From positions 1-20,070 of the forward strand of contig JALXAF010000240.1 of the NCBI GenBank assembly GCA_026992375.1: DNA of 20,070 bases. Direction: 5' to 3'. The notes below the pieces were generated by a model, which saw only the letters and a program-made list of their open reading frames with translations, was not told where the DNA came from and did not search any database. A program made the translations under genes and the position numbers. Positions 1 to 6,944 of this stretch are shown here, piece after piece. How positions within the stretch are numbered: position 1 is the first letter of the stretch; every line of letters starts with the position of its first letter. Origin of the DNA: Anaerolineae bacterium (lineage in GTDB: Bacteria > Chloroflexota > Anaerolineae > J102).

Positions 1-491
1 GCCAGTGCCGCCCGAGGCTGATTCAGATGGAACAGCGCCTCCATCATCCCCAGGCCCGCGTCCATACGCTCGGGATGGGCCAGATACCCCGTCCGGTATT
101 CGACATAGGCCCGTTCCCAATCCTTTTCGCTGGCCGCCACATGCCCGCGGGCGATGGGCGAATCGCCTGCATGGGGCCGGAGTATATCATGCGCATAGGC
201 TCCCGCAACCTCGGCGTCCGGGTGCATGTCGAGCAGACTCGCCGCATCATGCAAGGCGGCCCACATTTCGCCATCCTCCGGATCTGCGCTTAGCGCCCGT
301 TGCAGCAAATCCACGCTATCCGCTGTCAGCCCCGCTTCCAGCGCGGCCAGCCCCATCATTTTGTAAGTGAGAAGATGACGAGGATATGATTGCAGAATAT
401 GACGCCCCAGCGCAAATCCCGCCGCGTATCGACGCTTGGAAAACAGGGTTTCTAGTTGGTGGATCAGGTCAGAAAGGAGGACGTCGCTCAT
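1..491 (-). CDS. TPR-like repeat protein, N-terminal 163 residues (runs off the left edge)
   Basis: Reading the minus strand from an ATG at 491 gives an uninterrupted frame to base 1, starting MSDVLLSDLIHQLETLFSKR. The product is helical and Ala/Leu-rich. Pieces such as GFALGRHILQSYPRHLLTYK, LQRALSADPEDGEMWAALHD and VAASEKDWERAYVEYRTGYL look like helix pairs of tetratricopeptide repeats, in which a small residue, an aromatic and a closing proline recur about every 34 residues. TPR proteins are usually protein-binding scaffolds, and nothing here shows a partner. There is no signal peptide or membrane segment in the visible part. The start is chosen because it is the first ATG before the TPR-like text; the ribosome site before it is weak. 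The gene is divergent from rtcB across 303 bases. The C-terminus lies outside the window, so any further domain is unknown. Confidence 0.75.
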   Translation of the reverse strand, partial: MSDVLLSDLIHQLETLFSKRRYAAGFALGRHILQSYPRHLLTYKMMGLAALEAGLTADSVDLLQRALSADPEDGEMWAALHDAASLLDMHPDAEVAGAYAHDILRPHAGDSPIARGHVAASEKDWERAYVEYRTGYLAHPERMDAGLGMMEALFHLNQPRAAL

Positions 492-794
492 ATCTCTATC
501 TTACAGGAGCCGGGCCATTCGGGCAAACGAACGGATGCAGAGGAATGTCATCGAAGTTTCACCATTTGCCGAAACGTTATCAGGCCTGTAACCGGATTAT
601 TTTATCAATGTTCAACACTCGGTTGGTACGACAATCTGCTACAATCCAAATCGGACACACTCATTTGAAATTGTTAGGAAAAACGGGAATGGGCAATGGG
701 GCGTCGGATTTTGTGCTAAAATAAGGGTGACCGAACCGCGGCCGTACCATTCGCCGCCCGTGACGTCGGGTGGTGGACGCAACAGGAGGTCACC
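492..794. other. Intergenic region between divergent TPR and rtcB genes
   Basis: This 303-base stretch separates two divergent starts, so it should hold both promoters. I see two extended -10 motifs on the plus strand, TGCTACAAT (637-645) and TGCTAAAAT (714-722), and no convincing -35 box for either. I found no tRNA, riboswitch or intact small gene. The short open frames crossing it have no recognisable content. Confidence 0.5.
714..722 (+). promoter_or_regulatory. Possible extended -10 promoter for rtcB
   Basis: TGTGCTAAAAT carries the TGn extension directly before TAAAAT, 72 bases upstream of the rtcB start. No TTGACA-like box lies 16-18 bases upstream, so this would have to work as an extended -10 promoter. 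TGCTACAAT at 637-645 is an alternative. This is motif matching only. Confidence 0.35.
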
Positions 795-3773
795 ATGATC
801 ACCCGAAAGGACATCCGCAAACTTGGCCCTTATCTCTACGAAATCCCCCAGAATTTTCGCGAGGATATGCGCGTTCCCGCCCGCATCTACGCGGACGAGG
901 CCATCCTGGAAGCCTCGCTCAACGATAAATCGCTCATCCAACTGGTGAATACGGCCACGCTGCCCGGCATCGTGGGCTACGCCCTGGCCATGCCCGATAT
1001 CCACCAGGGCTACGGCTTCCCCATCGGTGGCGTGGCGGCCACCCGGGTCAGCGATGGCGTGGTCTCGCCGGGAGGAGTTGGGTACGACATCAACTGCCTT
1101 GCCGAAACAACCGCCATCCTCCACGAGCACGGCTATACGCTGCGCATCGAAGAGATGGAGGAACATGGGCTGGCTTCGAGGCTTGCTTGCTTCAAGCTGG
1201 ATAACCCCGATCTGGACACAGCCGAGCCTGCTCTTTGGTTTGGCAAAGCGCCCCATGCGCCCGTACTGAACATCCGAACCGAGAGCGGACGGGCGATTCT
1301 CGCCACGGCAGATCACCCATTTTGGACGCCCAACGGCATGATCGAAGTCGAAAGACTGCAAAAAGATGACGCCATTGCCCTTTATCCCTTCGAAGGCGTG
1401 CCATACGAGGAGCCGCCCCATGAGGTCATCGTAGACGAATCTTCATTCCGGGCTTTTTTACACACGTTGGGAAAAGGGAAAAAGGGGAATGCAGTTGGAC
1501 AAATCATCCAGGCGCTCAAAACCAGAGACTTGCTCCCCCTGACTTATGATTCTCCCAGACTCCCTTACCTGATCAAACTTCTGGGTTTTGTGTTCGGTGA
1601 CGGTTCACTTCATTTTCAATCCAACGGGAAAGGCATTGTTGGGTGTTACGGCAAACGGGAGGATTTGGAGCTCATCCGGCGGGATGTGAGCATGTTGGGC
1701 TTCGCTCCCAGCCAAATTTACACCCGCCAGCGGACACACACCATTCAAACAACGTATAAAGAATACACTTTTGACAGGACTGGCGCCTGGTTCAAAGTTT
1801 CCAGTACAGCGCTGACGGCATTGTTGGCGTATCTGGGAGCGCCAGTTGGCGGAAAGGCGAAACAGGACTACGACGCGCCTCACTGGCTGGATAGAGCGCC
1901 TCGCTGGCAAAAACGTCTTTTCCTGGCTGCGCTTTTTGGAGCGGAACTGAGCTCGCCGCAAACCATAACAGGTCATGGATACAATTTTGCTGCACCGGCG
2001 CTTTCCATGAACAAGCGTGAAGGCCTCGTGGAAAGTGGACGACGGTTCCTGGAGCAACTGTCAAAATGGCTTTCTGAGTTCGACATTCGGGTTCAGTCTC
2101 TGCAAACGAGAGAGGAACAAAGCAACCGAGACGGCAGTCGATCTATACGCCTGCGTCTGGTCATAGCCGCTGATCCGGATAACCTCATCCGTCTTTGGTC
2201 ACGCGTGGGATACGAATACAATCGACGTCGTCGATTCCTGGCTGCGGTCGCGGTGCATTACCTGCGATTGAAACAGCAACATATCTCCCTGCGGGAGACC
2301 ATCGCTGCGAAGGCCCGCGGACTACATGAAGAGGGCGTGAGCGTAGGGGAAATCGTCACAACCTTGGAGAACTCCGATGTCAATAAGAGATTCATCGAAC
2401 GCAGTGTCTACAGCGGCAGGAAGACCGCCCCGCGCGTTGCTCAGAGCTTCCCACTCTTCACCGATTTCCTGGATTCTGTAACGAAGGGATTGGGAAAGAG
2501 CGGTATGATCTGGGATCGCATCAGCGATATTCAGGAAGTCGATTATTCGGGTCTGGTCTATGATTTCACCATGGTTCATCCTGACCACAATTTTGTGGCC
2601 GATGGCTTCGTCGTCTCGAACTGCGGCGTGCGCTTGCTGGCTTCGGAGATGGAGGAGGGGGCGGTGCGGCCCTATCTCGACGATCTGGCGACGATGCTGT
2701 ATCAGCACGTGCCCAGCGGCGTGGGCGTAGGCGGCTTCCTCAAGCTCTCGAAGAAGGAGTTGAACCAGGTGCTGGAAAGCGGCTCGCGGTGGGCGCTGAA
2801 GAAGGGCTACGCCAATCACGATGATCTGCTGCACACCGAGGAGGGCGGCATGTTGGAGGCGGCTCGGGCGGACAAGGTGAGTGATCGGGCAAAAGAGCGA
2901 GGCCGGGGACAAGTGGGCACCCTGGGTGCGGGCAATCACTTTGCGGAGATCGATGTGGTGGATGAGATCTTCGACGTGGAGGCTGCGGCTGCCTACGGTC
3001 TGTTCGGAGGGCAGATCACGGTGCTGATCCACTGCGGCTCTCGCGGGCTCGGGCATCAGGTCTGCACCGATTACGTGCAGCGCTTCCAGGGCGCAATCAA
3101 ACGCTACGGCATCGTTCTGCCCGACCGGCAACTGGTATGCGCGCCCATCCAGTCGCCTGAAGGACAGGATTATCTGGCGGCCATGGCCGCTGCCGCCAAT
3201 TTCGCCTGGGCCAATCGCCAGCTCCTCACCCATCAGGCCCGGGAGGCGTTTATGAAGGCGCTGGCGGGTAAGGTCGAGGGGTGGGATTTGCGCCTGGTGT
3301 ACGACATCGCCCACAATATGGCCAAGATCGAAACCCATGAAGTGAATGGTGAGAAAGTGCGGGTTTGCGTGCATCGCAAGGGTGCGACGCGGGCCTTCGG
3401 CCCGGGCAACCCCGCGCTCCCGCCCGACTACATGGATGTGGGACAGCCGGTGCTGGTGCCGGGCAGCATGGGCACCGCGTCTTATGTGCTGGCGGGCGCG
3501 GCAGACGCGATGCGCCAAACCTTCGGTTCGAGCTGCCACGGCGCCGGCCGACAGATGAGTCGCAAGGCGGCCAAGCGTCAGGTTCACGGCCGCGATCTGC
3601 GAGACAAGCTGGAAGCTCAAGGCATCGCCATCCGCGCGGGCAGCTTGCGCGGCCTGGCCGAGGAGGCGCCCATCGCGTACAAGGATGTGAGCCAGGTGGT
3701 GGAGATTGTGCACAAAGCGGGCATCGCCCACAAGGTCGCGCGTCTGCGCCCTATCGCCGTGGTCAAGGGGTGA
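795..3773 (+). CDS. rtcB: RNA-splicing ligase RtcB, interrupted by an intein
   Basis: RtcB joins RNA 2',3'-cyclic phosphate or 3'-phosphate ends to 5'-OH ends, using GTP and Mn2+, in tRNA splicing or RNA repair. The 992-residue precursor has RtcB sequence at residues 1-100 and 610-992; 483 residues remain without the insert, the usual family length. Visible signatures are MPDIHQGYGFPIGG, GGVGYDIN then CGVRLL across the insert, LGAGNHFAEI (His715), HCGSRGLGHQ (His746), DIAHNM (His840) and SSCHGAGRQMSR. His915 in the last motif is the guanylated histidine, residue 406 after splicing, close to His404 of the Pyrococcus horikoshii enzyme. AGGAGGT at 784-790 lies four bases before the ATG and fixes the start. 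Active enzyme requires protein splicing. No archease or RtcA gene is next to it. The stop is 6 bases from the convergent membrane-protein stop, with no terminator visible between. Confidence 0.96.
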   Translation: MITRKDIRKLGPYLYEIPQNFREDMRVPARIYADEAILEASLNDKSLIQLVNTATLPGIVGYALAMPDIHQGYGFPIGGVAATRVSDGVVSPGGVGYDINCLAETTAILHEHGYTLRIEEMEEHGLASRLACFKLDNPDLDTAEPALWFGKAPHAPVLNIRTESGRAILATADHPFWTPNGMIEVERLQKDDAIALYPFEGVPYEEPPHEVIVDESSFRAFLHTLGKGKKGNAVGQIIQALKTRDLLPLTYDSPRLPYLIKLLGFVFGDGSLHFQSNGKGIVGCYGKREDLELIRRDVSMLGFAPSQIYTRQRTHTIQTTYKEYTFDRTGAWFKVSSTALTALLAYLGAPVGGKAKQDYDAPHWLDRAPRWQKRLFLAALFGAELSSPQTITGHGYNFAAPALSMNKREGLVESGRRFLEQLSKWLSEFDIRVQSLQTREEQSNRDGSRSIRLRLVIAADPDNLIRLWSRVGYEYNRRRRFLAAVAVHYLRLKQQHISLRETIAAKARGLHEEGVSVGEIVTTLENSDVNKRFIERSVYSGRKTAPRVAQSFPLFTDFLDSVTKGLGKSGMIWDRISDIQEVDYSGLVYDFTMVHPDHNFVADGFVVSNCGVRLLASEMEEGAVRPYLDDLATMLYQHVPSGVGVGGFLKLSKKELNQVLESGSRWALKKGYANHDDLLHTEEGGMLEAARADKVSDRAKERGRGQVGTLGAGNHFAEIDVVDEIFDVEAAAAYGLFGGQITVLIHCGSRGLGHQVCTDYVQRFQGAIKRYGIVLPDRQLVCAPIQSPEGQDYLAAMAAAANFAWANRQLLTHQAREAFMKALAGKVEGWDLRLVYDIAHNMAKIETHEVNGEKVRVCVHRKGATRAFGPGNPALPPDYMDVGQPVLVPGSMGTASYVLAGAADAMRQTFGSSCHGAGRQMSRKAAKRQVHGRDLRDKLEAQGIAIRAGSLRGLAEEAPIAYKDVSQVVEIVHKAGIAHKVARLRPIAVVKG
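1095..2621 (+). mobile_element. RtcB intein with LAGLIDADG homing endonuclease
   Basis: This in-frame 509-residue segment (residues 101-609) separates GGVGYDIN from CGVRLL, which are contiguous in ordinary RtcB. It begins with Cys101 (CLAETT), has the block B motif TADH at 171-174, and ends MVHPDHNFVADGFVVSN followed by Cys610. The nucleophile, block B His, terminal Asn and +1 Cys needed for splicing are all present. The residue before the terminal Asn is Ser, where many inteins have His. The middle carries a two-motif LAGLIDADG endonuclease: KLLGFVFGDG (261-270) keeps the acidic residue, and RLFLAALFGAE (374-384) ends in Glu where Asp is more common. No frameshift or stop interrupts it, so both splicing and endonuclease activity may be intact. 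Parts are poorer in GC than the host gene: bases 1441-1500 count 28/60 G+C, against 39/60 at 2641-2700. This fits separate acquisition. Confidence 0.93.
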
Positions 3774-3779
3774 AGGCGG

Positions 3780-6536
3780 CTACCTGGGCGCCCAGCGCAG
3801 ACGCTGGAGCGCAAACGCGGGCGTGGGCGCGGTCAGGCCCTGGCCGATGACCACGGTGGCGGGCCAGAGATCGGAGACGACGCTGGGTGCGGAGCCCGGC
3901 GCTGCGCCCTTGACTCCCACGAACGCGTGATCCCGGCGCAGCTCGCCCCGAATGTCATCTTGCACGCCCAGGCTGCGCAGGGCGGCGATGGCGTCATCGC
4001 CCAGATTGAGTGAAGCCGCGTCTCGCACGGCCCCGGCCACGATGATGCCCTCGGGCAGGGCGTTGATCCAGGCGGCCATGGCCGCGCTGGCCGCAGGCGC
4101 CTGCCGAGGATCGTGGGTGTCGAAATTCGCGACGTCCAGCACCCGCCCCTTTTCGGATTCGATGGCCGCCAGGTTGTAGCCGCGCTGGTTGGGGCTTGTA
4201 TCCACGCCATCAATGTAAATATGCCCGAAATCGCCTACATCCTTGCCCGCGCTGCGGGCCACGATGTGCAAGGGACTGACCGCGCCCGTTTCGCCGATGG
4301 GGGCGTCGTTCCATGGGAACGCGGAATCGACGCGAGGAATTGTGTCCGGATCGAGGGTGAGCGCCGCATCGATGCTCAGATGGCGGGGGAAGCTGTCGGT
4401 TGCAGGGGGGATGGCAAGGGTGATTTCGTTGACGCCCGCGGGCAGGTCGCGCCGGGCCAGTTCCCGGCCATCCAGCTCGAAGCGCAGGCTCTGGAGGCCG
4501 GGAGCGAACAAGGTCAGTCTCAATGTCGAGGGATGATCGCTGGCTGGCAGCATCAATCGAGATTGGGGCAGCACGGCCCAAAGCGCGGGCGTTTGCCCCA
4601 GCTCGCCGGGGACTCCCCAGCCGTCATCCAGATAAGTGAGCAGCCCGGCGTCGGCGGGAGTCAGATCCAACGGGCCGGGCTCGGGCCAGCGGGCTTCGTA
4701 GCGGGCGACGCCATCCTGCTCATCCTGCAAATCCATGGGAAAAAGCCGGGTGAGCCGGGCCTCAAAGTCGGCGGGAACATGATCGCGATGCACGAGGATG
4801 GTGTGGATGTTGAGGAATGCCAGCAGATGGGGGGCGAGGGCCTGGGCGCGGGCGAAGTCGGCTTCGGGCACGGGGCGGTCATCTTGCAGCGCGGCCAGCA
4901 CGCCGATGACCGGATTCTCCATGAAATACTGGAATTTCTGCTCGGGGTTGCGGCTGGTGTTGCCGCCCAGGATGGGCTTGCCGTGGTAGGTCTGCCACCA
5001 TTGCTCGTACATGATGATGACATCCGATTTGCCGAAGACGTTGAAGCCGTTGCGCCAGCCTACAGGCAGGTCCAGCAGCGCGTCCTTCCGCTCGTCCGCT
5101 ACCACAGCGGCGTAGGCCTGAGGCAGCCGAAAATCGGACAAGGGCAGGGGGATGCTGAGATGCTCGAAGAGGATGAGCGCGGCCAGGCCCGCGGCCAGCG
5201 CAGTGCGCCAGGCGGGCTTGCGCACCCGGGCCAGCAGTGCGTAGGCTCCCAGCGCGGCCAGCAGCCCCAGCCCCAGAAAAATCATCACGCTATAACGGCT
5301 GGGGTAGCGATTGGCCTGGAAGAAGGGGATTTTGACCAGCAGGGCGAAGACGCCGGGGATGCCGGTGTTGTAGCCATTGAATCGAATCTGAGGCCCCAGC
5401 GCCGCCCACAGGAAGAAGGCGGTGAGCGCTGCCACGGCCCACGCGGCCCAGCGCCGCCGAAACCGCCACAAACCCACCGCGACCAGAAGCAGTACGATGT
5501 AGCCGGGGTAAATCTGCTGGCCTTTGTTGACCATAAACTGGCTGCCATCAGGCCGCAGGGCCGAATTACCGCTGAGGGCCCGGATGACATCGCCGAAGAG
5601 GGGATGCAGTTGGGTGGGGAAAAAGAAGCCCAGCACGTCGGCCGAGAAGATGTCGGAAAAGCCGCCCCCCTCCACCAGAAAATCGCCGTGGGCCTTCATA
5701 TCGGGCAGCATGTTGGCCAGATAGGGCAACAGTCCCAGCGCAAACATCGCGGCGGCGATGGTCGCGTTGAGGAAGGCGGGCCTGATGCGTTGCCAGTATG
5801 TTCGCACGCCCGACCAACGGCGCAGCCCCGCCAGCATCGCCCCCACCGTGACGATGACGATGAGCAGTGCGCCGAACGCACCGTAGGTCAGCTCCGCCCA
5901 TGTCTGAAAGAGAAGGAAGAGGCCCAGCAGAAATCCGTCGCGCGGGTGCCAGGACGCGCGCAATCCCCGCAACAAATACAGGGCCAGAAAGGGCAACCAT
6001 TGCGACGAGGCGATGTTGAATTGTCCCAGAGAGGCGTAAAACAGCTTGGATGAGGCGAAGGCGTAGAGCAGGCCCGCCAGCAGCGAGGCAAGGCGGGGAT
6101 TTGGGATTTGGGATTTGGGGTTTGGGATTTGGGGCAGCAGGAGGGTGAAGAACGCCAGCGCCAGCAGGTATGCGCCAAAGCCCGAAAGAACGAAACTGCT
6201 GAGCAGCAGGAGGTTGCTGGCGAGGGTGAGGCTCATCGCGCTTTGCAGGGGGATGCTCAGTGCGCCGTTCCACAGGGTCAGGGTGTAAAACGCCAGGTTG
6301 ATGCCGATGGGATGGAACATGCTGTCCCCGACGAAAGGATTGTGCACCAACCCGTTTTCTCCTACCCGATCGACGAAGCTGACCCTGGCCCACCACAGAT
6401 TCCACGCCAGCGCGGGATCGTCGATGCCGTCGCCGGGCGCGTGGGTGGCGATGTGGGGCAAAAGGGGCCATGTCAGCGTCAGCGCCAGAATGGCGAATAA
6501 CAGGAGGATGAGGAGGTTGCGTAGGAATGGGGACAT
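3780..6536 (-). CDS. Polytopic GT-C-like membrane protein with C-terminal ILEI/FAM3-like domain
   Basis: About the first 450 residues form many hydrophobic segments, starting LLILLLFAILALTLTWPLL. After the first helix comes an acidic loop, PGDGIDDPALAWNLWW, then FHPIGINLAFYTLTLWNG. This layout is typical of GT-C glycosyltransferases and YfhO-like proteins, which use lipid-linked sugars outside the membrane. The second half is soluble and probably extracytoplasmic. Residues near 768-887 (about 3876-4235) read RGYNLAAIE, GRVLDVANFDTHD, ALPEGIIVAGAVRDAA and HAFVGVKGAAPGSA, the pattern of the ILEI domain of FAM3 proteins and the POMGnT1 stem, the latter a sugar-binding module. A cell-surface glycan role is therefore plausible, but the substrate is unknown. 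I prefer the ATG at 6536; an in-frame GTG at 6566 would add ten residues, and neither start has a clear ribosome site. A 7-bp repeat lies inside the coding sequence at 6096-6134. Confidence 0.85.
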   Translation of the reverse strand: MSPFLRNLLILLLFAILALTLTWPLLPHIATHAPGDGIDDPALAWNLWWARVSFVDRVGENGLVHNPFVGDSMFHPIGINLAFYTLTLWNGALSIPLQSAMSLTLASNLLLLSSFVLSGFGAYLLALAFFTLLLPQIPNPKSQIPNPRLASLLAGLLYAFASSKLFYASLGQFNIASSQWLPFLALYLLRGLRASWHPRDGFLLGLFLLFQTWAELTYGAFGALLIVIVTVGAMLAGLRRWSGVRTYWQRIRPAFLNATIAAAMFALGLLPYLANMLPDMKAHGDFLVEGGGFSDIFSADVLGFFFPTQLHPLFGDVIRALSGNSALRPDGSQFMVNKGQQIYPGYIVLLLVAVGLWRFRRRWAAWAVAALTAFFLWAALGPQIRFNGYNTGIPGVFALLVKIPFFQANRYPSRYSVMIFLGLGLLAALGAYALLARVRKPAWRTALAAGLAALILFEHLSIPLPLSDFRLPQAYAAVVADERKDALLDLPVGWRNGFNVFGKSDVIIMYEQWWQTYHGKPILGGNTSRNPEQKFQYFMENPVIGVLAALQDDRPVPEADFARAQALAPHLLAFLNIHTILVHRDHVPADFEARLTRLFPMDLQDEQDGVARYEARWPEPGPLDLTPADAGLLTYLDDGWGVPGELGQTPALWAVLPQSRLMLPASDHPSTLRLTLFAPGLQSLRFELDGRELARRDLPAGVNEITLAIPPATDSFPRHLSIDAALTLDPDTIPRVDSAFPWNDAPIGETGAVSPLHIVARSAGKDVGDFGHIYIDGVDTSPNQRGYNLAAIESEKGRVLDVANFDTHDPRQAPAASAAMAAWINALPEGIIVAGAVRDAASLNLGDDAIAALRSLGVQDDIRGELRRDHAFVGVKGAAPGSAPSVVSDLWPATVVIGQGLTAPTPAFALQRLRWAPR
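6096..6134. repeat. Five-unit GGGATTT heptamer array inside a coding region
   Basis: Five consecutive 7-bp units read GGGATTT, GGGATTT, GGGATTT, GGGGTTT and GGGATTT, followed by GGGG. On the minus strand they encode QIPNPKS followed by QIPNPR, a 7-residue repeat, because three units make 21 bases. The array falls in a short loop between hydrophobic segments of the membrane protein. Confidence 0.9.
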
Positions 6537-6660
6537 GGGGCGTTTTTCAATCAAGGTGCGACGCACTTGAAACAGGGATAAAATCTTTTTTCTCGTAACT
6601 ACAGATCACATGCCAAATCTTGAAAACCAAATCAGCCAACGGGCGATATGCTCAGACCGT

Positions 6661-6768
6661 GAAACGTGAAGCGTCAAACGTCACCCTGCCGTAACTGCGT
6701 CACGGCTTATTACGGGACGCTTTTCTGCCGACACAGCATGACGTTTTACGTTTTACGGGAGACGTGAG
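6661..6768. repeat. Inverted pair of 7-bp repeat arrays in the 6537-6944 gap
   Basis: The left array is GAAACGT, GAAGCGT, CAAACGT (6661-6681). The right array is ACGTTTT, ACGTTTT, ACGGGAG, ACGTGAG (6741-6768). The right array is roughly the reverse complement of the left, so the two can pair across a spacer of about 59 bases. The spacer contains a small GCCGT/ACGGC hairpin (6688-6706). The rest of this 408-base gap must include the upstream region of the membrane-protein gene, but I found no convincing promoter. Apart from the terminator at 6861-6901 I see no other feature. Confidence 0.75.
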
Positions 6769-6860
6769 TTGGCATAAGTGGCCAGCGCTACTTTACCGGA
6801 TGTTTGCTCACGGTGGCTTGTATGATTACTTTTGATCGTATCATATCCTGCTTGCCAGCG

Positions 6861-6901
6861 CATAAACAAAAACAGGCCCCGGACGAATGCCGGAGCCTGT
6901 T
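6861..6901 (-). terminator. Intrinsic terminator of the S8 peptidase gene
   Basis: On the minus strand, starting 43 bases after the peptidase stop codon, AACAGGCTCCGG pairs with CCGGGGCCTGTT around the loop CATTCGT, a 12-bp stem with one mismatch. It is followed by TTTGTTTATG. The GC-rich stem and T-rich tail in the right orientation make a standard Rho-independent terminator. Confidence 0.88.
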
Positions 6902-6944
6902 GGATGCAGTGGGAGATGCGGCGTTCCTCGTATCGAGGAGGAAA

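Noticed and set aside
2322..3731. Long minus-strand open frame opposite rtcB
   Set aside because: It is antisense to clear RtcB sequence and arises from GC-rich codon bias; its translation matches no recognisable protein.
4113..6053. 646-codon plus-strand open frame
   Set aside because: It lies opposite the membrane-protein gene, and its product is a Gly/Gln/His-rich shadow without domains.
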